Shown here: one piece after another, positions 1 to 5,791 of the stretch
How positions within the stretch are numbered: position 1 is the stretch's first letter
Layout of the letters: each line of letters starts with the position of its first letter
NCBI GenBank assembly: GCA_003242525.1
Contig: QGUU01000177.1
Span: forward strand, 1 to 5,791
Source of the DNA: Pseudomonadota bacterium
Lineage (GTDB): Bacteria; Pseudomonadota; Alphaproteobacteria; Rhizobiales; Rhizobiaceae
Direction: 5' to 3'
DNA: 5,791 nucleotides
The notes under the pieces: generated by a model
Databases searched by the model: none
What the model was told of the DNA's origin: nothing
Seen by the model: the letters and a program-made list of their open reading frames with translations, nothing else
Made by a program: the position numbers and the translations under genes

Positions 1-29
1 CTTTTCATAAATTACGGGTTCCGGACGCC

Positions 30-197
30 CTATTTTGGCTCGGCCTTCTTTGCCGAGGATTGCCAGTTGTTGAACCAGCCATCGCGCTGGTCGAACACCG
101 AGCAGATATTGTTGATATGCCGGGGAGCGGAAGCGCAGGCCGCAAGTGCCAGAAGGGGCGCGACCGCTAAAATCTTACTAAAACTTGACGCACGCAT
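30..197 (-). CDS. Small lipoprotein, probable N-terminus of a rhizobial lytic-transglycosylase-type lipoprotein (broken or truncated)
   Basis: The product starts with a lipoprotein signal peptide. Counted from the ATG at 197, it has a short charged n-region (Arg2, Lys8), a hydrophobic core and a lipobox LAAC with the lipidated Cys at residue 21. The mature part reads CASAPRH, then NNICSVFDQRDGWFNNW. As recalled from family knowledge, this resembles the segment that precedes the SLT transglycosylase domain in small Hyphomicrobiales lipoproteins. Alternative starts are ATG at 209 and TTG at 218; none has a clear ribosome binding site, and 197 gives the most typical signal-peptide length. The stop (30-32) comes before any catalytic domain, so the protein is only 55 residues. 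In the next frame the reading stays open to the window edge and gives K-I-G-R-P-E-P-V, like the K-x-G-x-P-x-P-V that normally follows. The stop may therefore be a one-base deletion or a sequencing error near the contig end. It is transcribed away from the catabolic operon and is probably unrelated to it. Confidence 0.55.
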   Translation of the reverse strand: MRASSFSKILAVAPLLALAACASAPRHINNICSVFDQRDGWFNNWQSSAKKAEPK

Positions 198-251
198 GTG
201 CAGGAGCATTAGGCGCAAAACTTGAAGAGAGTCTTGCCTGACCTGTTAACC

Positions 252-268
252 CTTCCGGTGGCCGGAAG
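252..268. repeat. Perfect 7-bp inverted repeat with 3-base loop
   Basis: The arms are CTTCCGG (252-258) and CCGGAAG (262-268) around TGG. The stem is GC-rich and would form a hairpin in RNA, but no run of T follows on either strand, so it does not look like an intrinsic terminator. It could be an operator or a leader hairpin of the leftward gene; chance is also possible. Confidence 0.45.
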
Positions 269-275
269 AATGCCA

Positions 276-293
276 TTGTCATTGTAGCGACAA
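276..293. promoter_or_regulatory. Inverted repeat TTGTC-N8-GACAA, candidate operator copy 1
   Basis: The arms TTGTC (276-280) and GACAA (289-293) are perfectly symmetrical around eight bases. The core TGTC-N8-GACA recurs at 358-375. The right arm is shared with an overlapping repeat, CGACA-N5-TGTCG (288-302). A symmetrical site of this size fits a dimeric transcription factor, but the family of the regulator cannot be told. Confidence 0.35.
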
Positions 294-315
294 GTACTGT
301 CGTATTATTTATATT
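287..315 (+). promoter_or_regulatory. Candidate sigma-70 type promoter for the operon
   Basis: GCGACA (287-292) matches four of six -35 consensus bases. It is followed after 17 bases by TATATT (310-315), a reasonable -10, in the only AT-rich stretch upstream of the operon. The -35 element would overlap the inverted repeats at 276-302, which would suit repression. Other pairings in the same stretch are possible, such as TTGTAG at 282 with TATTAT at 303, so the exact promoter is uncertain. The leader would be about 130 bases. Confidence 0.25.
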
Positions 316-357
316 ATTCCTGCAGTTAATGACGCCAGAGCAATATATCGCCCGCGG

Positions 358-375
358 CTGTCGCTTTTTTGACAG
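358..375. promoter_or_regulatory. Inverted repeat CTGTC-N8-GACAG, candidate operator copy 2
   Basis: The arms CTGTC (358-362) and GACAG (371-375) flank eight bases that include a run of six T. It shares the TGTC-N8-GACA core with the site at 276-293 and lies 82 bases downstream of it, between the candidate promoter and the first gene of the operon. Confidence 0.3.
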
Positions 376-451
376 AAGCAGCGCGGCGCCTCGCCGATGA
401 TGAGCCACGATGCGGATGCCGGGAGGTCACGCGCCGCGGGAGGGCTTCTTC

Positions 452-1804
452 ATGACCGGATATGCAGTGTCGTTCATCGGCAGATTCAGCATGAGCGACG
501 CGCCTGAAACTGTTCTTCACCACGCTAAACGCTGCCTGCTCGATCTCATTGGCGTGGCAGCGGCAGGATCACATCTTGAGGTCAGCCGCATCACCGGCGC
601 GGTGGCGCTGGCGCAGTTCGGCGGCGACGCGGCACGCTTCCTTTTTGACGGACGCCGCTCCAGCGCGGCCGGCGCGGCGATGCGCAATGCCATGTCGATC
701 GACGGTTTCGATGCGCATGACGGTCATCCGCTGACCAAGGGCCATGCCGGGTGCGGTTCGCTTGCCGCCTTGCTGGCCTTTGCCGGTGAAGGCAACGATC
801 TTTCAGGGCGCGACATGCTCGCCCATCTGGTTGTCGGCTATGAGATTGCCATTCGCGCGGGCATGGCGCTGCACCGCACAGCATGCGACTACCATACGAC
901 CGGCGCCTGGATCGCCATCGCAGCCGCTGGGCTTGGCGCACGCATGATGGGGCTTGATGAAACCCGCATCCGCGAAGCCCTCGGCATTGGCGAATATTAT
1001 GGCCCCCGCTCGCAGATGATGCGTTGTATCGCCCATCCCACCATGGTCAAGGACGGATCCGGCTGGGGCGCCATGGCAGGTGTGACGGCGGCGATGCTGG
1101 CCAGGGAAGGTTTTACCGGCGCGCCGGCAGTGACCGTGGAAAGTGAGGATACTTCCGATCTCTGGTCGGATCTTGGCGAGCGCTGGCGCATCACCGAACA
1201 ATATTTCAAGCCGTATCCCGTGTGCCGTTGGGCGCAGCCGGCGATGGAGGCAGCAGCCGCCTTGAAGCGCGAGCACGCGCTGGCTGCCTCGGCAATAAGG
1301 GCGGTTCGTGTGCGAAGCTTCAGGGAGGCCGTAGAGCTTTCGACGCGCCGGCCGGCAGGCACTGATGCGGCTCAGTACAGCCTGCCGTTTCCCGTCGCAG
1401 CGCTTCTGGTCCGCGGCAAAGTCAGCGCCGCCGAGATCGGCGAGGAAGGTTTGCGCGATCCCGAAATATTGCGCCTGGCAGAGCTTGTGGAGCTGATCGA
1501 AGAACCTCGTTATTCGGCGCTGTTCCCGGCTGAGCGCTGGGCGGAGGTCGAGATCGAAACGGCCGATGGCCGAATGCTGCGGTCCGGCCCTGCGGTGGCG
1601 CGTGGCAGTGCGGAGAATCCCCTTTCCGATGCTGAGATCAGCAGCAAGTTCCACGAACTGCTTTCCGTTTCCGGCTTTGGCGAACGCGCTTCACCTATCG
1701 AGGACCTGGTGATGTCGCTCGAGAAGGAGCCTTCCATGGCATCGCTTTTCAACCTGATTTACGAGCCGGCGGAAGCCGCTGAACTGCAGGGGGCGGCAAA
1801 TTGA
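452..1804 (+). CDS. MmgE/PrpD family protein
   Basis: This is a 450-residue cytoplasmic enzyme of the MmgE/PrpD fold, which includes 2-methylcitrate dehydratase, cis-aconitate decarboxylase and iminodisuccinate epimerase. Visible family marks are the helical N-terminus (VLHHAKRCLLDLIGVAAAGS, 21-40), the acid/His cluster D87-A-H89-D90-G-H92 with H98, H148 in DYHTTG, K200 in MVKDG, the KPYPVC motif (253-258), QYSLPF (308-313), and the C-terminal GSAENPLSDAEI segment. The position of a His usually important for catalysis appears to be Gln262. The length is normal for the family. The start at ATG 452 is chosen because GGGAGG (438-443) sits 8 bases upstream; the in-frame ATG at 410 would add 14 residues and has no good ribosome binding site. 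The end overlaps the methyltransferase start by 4 bases, so the two are probably translationally coupled. The substrate is unknown. A role on an acid from betaine or methylamine breakdown is inferred from context only. Confidence 0.9.
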   Translation: MTGYAVSFIGRFSMSDAPETVLHHAKRCLLDLIGVAAAGSHLEVSRITGAVALAQFGGDAARFLFDGRRSSAAGAAMRNAMSIDGFDAHDGHPLTKGHAGCGSLAALLAFAGEGNDLSGRDMLAHLVVGYEIAIRAGMALHRTACDYHTTGAWIAIAAAGLGARMMGLDETRIREALGIGEYYGPRSQMMRCIAHPTMVKDGSGWGAMAGVTAAMLAREGFTGAPAVTVESEDTSDLWSDLGERWRITEQYFKPYPVCRWAQPAMEAAAALKREHALAASAIRAVRVRSFREAVELSTRRPAGTDAAQYSLPFPVAALLVRGKVSAAEIGEEGLRDPEILRLAELVELIEEPRYSALFPAERWAEVEIETADGRMLRSGPAVARGSAENPLSDAEISSKFHELLSVSGFGERASPIEDLVMSLEKEPSMASLFNLIYEPAEAAELQGAAN

Positions 1805-3342
1805 ACGCCGAATCGCGCCGACGGCGCAGCAGCGACAGAGGGCATGGCCGGAGCGGCAGCGCCATTGCGCAATTGCCGCGCAGGCGGGTTGAAAATCCCT
1901 GGCCGCCCATGGAGGTACTCTCGGCCGATCAGGTGGAGGCCATTCATGAGGCCTCGCTGTACATACTGGAGAATTTCGGCATCGAGGTGATGTCGGCCCA
2001 TGCGCTGGACCTTTTCGCGCGAGCCGGCGCGAAAGTGGATCATGGTGCGATGACCGTGCGGCTTGATCGCGGGCTTGTCGCCGAGGCGCTGAAAACGGCG
2101 CCCGCCGCATATGCGCTGACCCCGAGCAACCCTGCCAACACCGTTCATCTCGGCGGAAACACGATCAACTTCACCCTGGTGGCGGGGCCTCCCAATGTCC
2201 ATGACATGGAACGCGGCCGCCGCGCCGGCAATCTGCGGGATTATGCCGATCTCGTGCGCCTGGCTCAGCATTTCAACTGCATTACAATGATCGGCAACCA
2301 GGTCTGCGCACCGGTGGAACTGCCCGCGAATTCGCGGCACCTCGACACCTATTTCACCAACCTGACGCTGAGCGACAAGAGCTTCCATGTCTCGGCCATC
2401 GGCCGGGGCAGGGCACTGGATGGCATACACATGATGGCCATTGCGCGCGGGATTACGCTGGACGAGATGGCCAGGGACCCGGGTGTTACGACGATCATCT
2501 CGGTCAATTCGCCACGGCGCTTCGACGACATGATGGCCGAGGGGCTGATCACAATGGCCGAGCATGGCCAGTCCGTCTGCATCACCCCCTTCACCCTTAT
2601 GGGTGCAATGAGCCCGGTGACGCTCGCCGGCGCGCTGGCCCAGCAGAATGCCGAGGCATTGTTCGGCATCGTTCTTGCCCAGTTGGTCCGGCCGGGTGCG
2701 CCGGTGATGTATGGTGCCTTCACTTCCAATGTGGACATGAAATCCGGCGCTCCGGCCTTCGGCACGCCGGAAAACACCAAGGCCAATATCGCCTCCGGAC
2801 AACTGGCCCGCCGCTACAAGCTGCCTTACCGCACCACGCCGGGTTCGGCTTCCAACGCCGCCGACGCGCAAGGCACTTACGAGACGCTGATGGCGCTCTG
2901 GGGCGCGGTGCTTGGCCACGGCAATCTCATCTACCACGCAGCGGGCTGGCAGGAGGGCGGACTGACCGCGTCGTTCGAGAAATTCATAATCGACGTCGAG
3001 ATGATCCAGCACATGATGGAGTTCCTGAAGCCGATCGAGGTGAACGAAGCGGAACTGGCCGTCGAGGCGTTGGGGCAGGTGCCAACGGGAGGGCATTTCT
3101 TCGGCGAGGCGCATACGCTGGAGCGCTATTCCACTGCCTTCTACCAGCCGATCCTGTCCAACTGGCAGAACTATGAGGCGTGGCAGGAAGCGGGCGCGCT
3201 CGACGCAACGGCACGCGCAACGCAGTTGTGGAAGAAGGCGCTGGAGGAATACCAGCAGCCCGCCATGGATGCTGCGGTTCGCGAGGAGCTGGAAGCCTAT
3301 GTTGCCAGGCGCAAGCAAGAGATCGGCCAGGGCGAACCGTGA
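1801..3342 (+). CDS. MttB-family (trimethylamine methyltransferase-like) protein, non-pyrrolysine
   Basis: This 513-residue protein belongs to the MttB superfamily, in which characterised members move a methyl group from a methylated amine to the cobalt of a corrinoid protein. Family marks are the Arg-rich N-terminal tail (6-9, 27-29), LSADQVEAIHEASLYILENFGIEV-type start (40-63), GGNTINFTLVAGPPNVHD (118-135), ITPFTLMGAMSPVTLAGALA (261-280), HAAGWQEGGLTASFEKF (379-395), and the C-terminal GGHFFGEAHT...RY...WQNYEAW region (430-461). True trimethylamine methyltransferases read an internal UAG as pyrrolysine; this frame has no internal stop, so it belongs with non-Pyl relatives such as the glycine betaine enzyme MtgB. 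The start is TTG at 1801, supported by AGGGGG (1788-1793) 7 bases upstream and by the family-typical Arg-rich tail that a later start would remove. No corrinoid partner is in the window. The methyl donor is not predictable; a betaine or another quaternary amine is the likeliest class. Confidence 0.9.
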   Translation: MNAESRRRRSSDRGHGRSGSAIAQLPRRRVENPWPPMEVLSADQVEAIHEASLYILENFGIEVMSAHALDLFARAGAKVDHGAMTVRLDRGLVAEALKTAPAAYALTPSNPANTVHLGGNTINFTLVAGPPNVHDMERGRRAGNLRDYADLVRLAQHFNCITMIGNQVCAPVELPANSRHLDTYFTNLTLSDKSFHVSAIGRGRALDGIHMMAIARGITLDEMARDPGVTTIISVNSPRRFDDMMAEGLITMAEHGQSVCITPFTLMGAMSPVTLAGALAQQNAEALFGIVLAQLVRPGAPVMYGAFTSNVDMKSGAPAFGTPENTKANIASGQLARRYKLPYRTTPGSASNAADAQGTYETLMALWGAVLGHGNLIYHAAGWQEGGLTASFEKFIIDVEMIQHMMEFLKPIEVNEAELAVEALGQVPTGGHFFGEAHTLERYSTAFYQPILSNWQNYEAWQEAGALDATARATQLWKKALEEYQQPAMDAAVREELEAYVARRKQEIGQGEP

Positions 3343-3425
3343 ACGGCCGACTTGCCATGCTGATTCAACTTCCTGCGAAAAAGAATCCGTAAATTCACCC
3401 AACTGACTGAAATCAGAGAATAATC
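3343..3425 (+). other. 83-base gap within the operon
   Basis: The gap between the methyltransferase and the flavoprotein has no ORF of note, no terminator-like hairpin with a T run and no strong promoter, so co-transcription is likely. Only a weak AGAGA stands before the ATG at 3426. A separate weak promoter cannot be excluded. Confidence 0.4.
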
Positions 3426-5714
3426 ATGAAATCGCATGCGAAAGTCGTGATCATTGGTGGAGGCGTCGTCGGCTGCTCCGTGCTGTTCCATCTGGCGCGC
3501 GGAGGCTGGACCGATATCGTGCTTCTGGAGCGCGACGAACTGACTTCCGGATCAACCTGGCATGCGGCGGGCGGCATGCACACCATCAATGGCGATCCGA
3601 ACGTTGCCAAGCTGCAGAAATACACGATCGAACTCTACAAGGAGATCGAGGAGCTTTCAGGCCAGGCGACAGGGGTGCATGTGACCGGCGGGGTGCTGCT
3701 TGCCGCAACACAGGCGCGCATGGACTGGTTGCGCGGGGTCGTGGCCAAGGGACGCTATCTGGGCCTCGACCTGGAGGAAATCTCTGCCGAGGAGGCGGCC
3801 CGCCTTATGCCCTTGCTCGATCCCAAGCAGTTCGTCGGAGCCGTCCGCAATTCCGAGGACGGGCATCTGGACCCCTCCGGCGTTACTCATGCTTACGCGA
3901 AGGCGGCGCGCAAGCTGGGAGCCGAGGTGGAGCGTTTCACCAAGGTTGAAGACATTGTGCGGCGTCCGGATGGCATGTGGCGGGTCATCACCAACAAGGG
4001 CGAGGTGGTGGCCGAGCATGTGGTCAACGCCGGGGGGCTTTGGGCGCGCGAGGTGGGACGCATGGTCGGGCTCGAACTGCCCGTTCTGGCCATGGAGCAT
4101 ATGTATCTCATTACCGAAGACATGCCCGAGGTGAAGGCCTGGAACGAGGCGACCGGAACCGAGATCATCCATGCGGTGGATTTCGATGGCGAGCTGTATC
4201 TGCGCCAGGAGCGCGGCGGCATGCTCATGGGCACCTATGAGAAAGCCAACAAGCCATGGTCGGAACAGGTCACGCCATGGGATTTCGGCCATGAGTTGCT
4301 GGAACCGGATATCGATCGCATAGCTCCTTCGCTGGAGATCGGCTTCCGTCACTTCCCGGCCTTTCAGAAAACCGGGATCAAGCAGATCATCAATGGGCCC
4401 TTCACCTTCGCTCCGGACGGAAACCCTCTGGTCGGGCCGGTGCGCGGACTTCCCGGGTTCTGGGTGGCCTGCGGCGTGATGGCCGGCTTTTCCCAGGGCG
4501 GCGGCGTCGGACTCGCGCTGTCCAACTGGATGATCCATGGCGATCCCGGGTTCGACATCTGGGCGATGGATGTTTCCCGCTACGGCGACTGGGCAACCAT
4601 GGCCTACACCAATGCCAAGGTGCGCGAGAATTATTCCCGCCGCTTCTCGATCCGTTTTCCAAATGAGGAGCTTCCGGCGGGCCGTCCGCTCCGGACCACG
4701 CCGATTTACGATCTCCTGGCGGCAAAGGGCGCACAGTTCGGTGTTGCCTATGGGCTGGAAGTTCCGCTGTGGTTTGCCCCGGAAGGCATTCGCGACGAGT
4801 TTTCCTGGCGACGCTCCAGCGACTTCGCCCATGTCGCGCAGGAGGTACGCGCCGTGCGAGAACGCGTGGGCCTTACGGAAATCTCGTCCTTCGCCAAGTA
4901 CCGTGTAACGGGGAAGGGCGCGCAGGCCTGGCTGGACAGAATGCTCGCCTGCAACCTGCCAAAACCCGGCCGCATGACGCTGGCGCCGATGCTGAAGGAA
5001 GATGGCAAGCTGATCGGCGACTTCACCTTGGCCAATCTCGCCTCGGCAAACGGCAAGGAAGAATGGCTGATCTTCGGCTCCGGAATTGCCGAGCAATATC
5101 ATATGCGCTGGTTCGAGCAGCATCTTCCCGCCGATGGCTCCGTACAGGTCGAGGCGCTGGGCCTGGCTCGTGTCGGCCTGTCCATTGCCGGTCCCGATGC
5201 GAGAAAGGTGCTCGAAAAACTGACGAGGGCGGACGTTTCCAACTCGGCATTCCCGTTCATGGCAATTCGCAACATGGATATTGGCATGGCGCCCTGCCTT
5301 GTCGGGCGGATCAGCTATACGGGCGATCTGGGCTACGAGATCTGGATGGCGCCGGAATATCAGCGCACGGTGTTCCACGCGCTGATGGAAGCGGGTGCGG
5401 AATTCGGCATCGGGCTTTTCGGCTCCCGCGCTCTCAATGCGCTTCGACTCGAAAAGAACTACGGTTCCTGGGGGCGTGAGTACCGCCCCATCTATGGGCC
5501 GCTCGAGGCGGGCCTCGACCGTTTCGTCGCCTACAACAAGGGCGCGGACTTCATCGGCAAGGCAGGCGCGGCGGCCGAAAGGGCAAGCGGGGGAAAGATG
5601 CGCCTGCGCGCCTTCATCATGGACGCCGAGGATGCGGACGTCATAGGCGACGAGGCCATCTGGCATGGCGGCGCCGTGGTGGGGTGGATCACCTCCGGTG
5701 GCTACGCCCATAAC
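3426..5714 (+). CDS. FAD-dependent oxidoreductase with GcvT domain, dimethylglycine/sarcosine dehydrogenase-like (3' partial)
   Basis: This is a two-part flavoprotein of the DMGDH/SARDH type, which oxidatively removes N-methyl groups and can pass the carbon to tetrahydrofolate as 5,10-methylene-THF. The N-terminal DAO domain (about 5-370) has the FAD motif GGGVVG (11-16), an acidic residue E35 ending the second strand, and SGSTWHAAGG (41-50). In that last motif H46 matches the His that binds FAD covalently in DMGDH. The domain ends with GFSQGGGVGLALSNW (354-368). A linker (about 370-430) leads to the GcvT folate-binding region (about 430-700), with FAKYRVTG, KLIGDFTLANL, SYTGDLGYEIWM and RLEKNYGSWG. 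The GcvT C-terminal barrel begins near 725 and breaks off at GGYAHN (763). The genomic sequence stops at 5714. The apparent stop TAA at 5724-5726, and the residues L-S-L before it, come from sequencing adapter. Relatives are roughly 800-820 residues, so some 40-55 residues are missing. The start is sound because the FAD motif begins at residue 11. The substrate (dimethylglycine, sarcosine or another methylamine) is not determined. Confidence 0.88.
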
Positions 5715-5791
5715 CTGTCTCTTTAACAAATCTCCGACCCAACGAAACGGACCAAACCCTGTATTCCCGTCTTCTGCTTAAAAAAAAAAAA
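5715..5791 (+). other. Illumina Nextera adapter read-through plus poly-A (assembly artefact)
   Basis: From 5715 the sequence reads CTGTCTCTT, the reverse complement of the Tn5 mosaic end. An ungapped alignment to the 34-base Nextera read-1 trimming sequence over 5715-5748 agrees at 28 positions by hand count, including TCTCCGA. Seven or eight bases in the index position follow (about 5749-5756). Then comes a degraded match to the P7 end, with GTAT (5761-5764) and an exact CCGTCTTCTGCTT (5767-5779), and finally twelve A (5780-5791), as produced when a read runs off the end of its template. Order and spacing agree with the adapter structure apart from about one inserted base. This is not biological sequence, and it creates a false stop codon for the upstream gene. 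Confidence 0.95.

Larger units (their letters stand above)
198..451. promoter_or_regulatory. Divergent intergenic and control region
   Basis: This stretch of about 250 bases separates the leftward lipoprotein from the rightward operon and contains no convincing gene. It is markedly more AT-rich than its surroundings between about 299 and 350, as expected for a promoter region. It holds a perfect hairpin (252-268), two TGTC-N8-GACA inverted repeats (276-293 and 358-375), and a CGACA-N5-TGTCG repeat (288-302). The operon promoter should lie here because there is no gene immediately upstream in the same orientation. Both the leftward and the rightward promoter may share the space. No regulator gene is visible to assign the sites to. 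Confidence 0.6.

Noticed and set aside
1..35. Adapter read-through at the left end as well
   Set aside because: No mosaic-end or TruSeq adapter stem is present on the reverse complement, only a trivial CCGTA match. The reading continues the family protein in a shifted frame, so it is probably genomic.
363..370. T6 run as an intrinsic terminator
   Set aside because: The run lies inside the loop of the inverted repeat rather than after a stem, and the stem is only 5 bp.
276..375. TGT-N10-ACA pattern, the form of a NifA upstream activator site, with a GG-N10-GC sigma-54-like match at 260-273
   Set aside because: The sigma-54-like match has weak consensus around the GG and GC pairs and overlaps the hairpin. 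The TGT-N10-ACA sites would lie downstream of it rather than upstream. Nothing else suggests nitrogen-fixation control.
178..523. Small minus-strand ORFs in the intergenic region and over the start of the first operon gene (178-408 and 326-523)
   Set aside because: They have no ribosome binding sites and no recognisable protein features. They overlap the likely control region and the coding strand of the MmgE/PrpD gene.
1801..3342. Pyrrolysine-dependent trimethylamine methyltransferase
   Set aside because: The frame has no internal stop codon to decode as pyrrolysine, so it belongs to the non-Pyl part of the superfamily. The symbol mttB is withheld for that reason.
1759..3402. Long minus-strand open frame (547 codons) opposite the methyltransferase gene
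   Set aside because: It is an antisense shadow created by high GC3 codon use. The protein is low-complexity, rich in Arg, His and Gly, and shows no recognisable domain, while the plus strand encodes a clear MttB homologue.
3657..5729. Long minus-strand open frame (690 codons) opposite the flavoprotein gene
   Set aside because: It is an antisense shadow without recognisable motifs, and its first codons lie in sequencing adapter. The plus strand has full DMGDH/GcvT motifs.
5780..5791. Poly-A run as a transcription terminator, or as evidence of cDNA or a polyadenylated transcript
   Set aside because: It directly follows the P7 adapter end, where base callers emit A after the template runs out. 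No hairpin precedes it.

Overview
This window looks like a short draft-assembly contig from an alphaproteobacterium, most likely of the order Hyphomicrobiales (Rhizobiales). The genus is not resolvable by eye, though Phyllobacteriaceae-like groups such as Mesorhizobium, Nitratireductor or Aquamicrobium fit. The basis is the high GC content with strong third-position GC bias, the small rhizobial-type lipoprotein at the left edge, and the recalled resemblance of all three large proteins to alphaproteobacterial catabolic enzymes. No RNA gene, CRISPR array, insertion sequence or prophage gene was seen.

Layout. The left edge (1-197, minus strand) carries the start of a small secreted lipoprotein. 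It probably belongs to the rhizobial lipoproteins that continue into a lytic transglycosylase domain; its stop at 30-32 may be a one-base frameshift close to the contig end. A 254-bp divergent intergenic region (198-451) follows. It holds an AT-rich promoter-like stretch and several short inverted repeats, including two copies of TGTC-N8-GACA. Three genes then run on the plus strand, apparently as one operon. The first is an MmgE/PrpD-family protein (452-1804). The second is an MttB-family methyltransferase homologue without pyrrolysine (1801-3342), starting at TTG and overlapping its neighbour by 4 bases. The third, after an 83-base gap, is a DMGDH/sarcosine-dehydrogenase-type flavoprotein with a C-terminal GcvT-like folate domain (from 3426), truncated at its 3' end.

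The last 77 bases (5715-5791) are not genomic. They match, with errors, Illumina Nextera read-through: the transposon mosaic end, the index region, the P7 flow-cell end, then poly-A. The apparent stop codon of the third gene (5724-5726) lies inside this adapter, so the real gene continues off the contig.

Working together (inference): an MttB-type enzyme beside a DMGDH-type oxidoreductase with a tetrahydrofolate domain points to stepwise removal of N-methyl groups from a quaternary or tertiary methylamine such as a betaine. One methyl would leave by corrinoid-type transfer and others by oxidative demethylation into the folate pool. The MmgE/PrpD protein may dehydrate, epimerise or decarboxylate an acid in the same pathway. 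It carries Gln where most family members carry a catalytic His. The substrate cannot be read from the sequence, and no corrinoid protein, transporter or regulator is inside the window.
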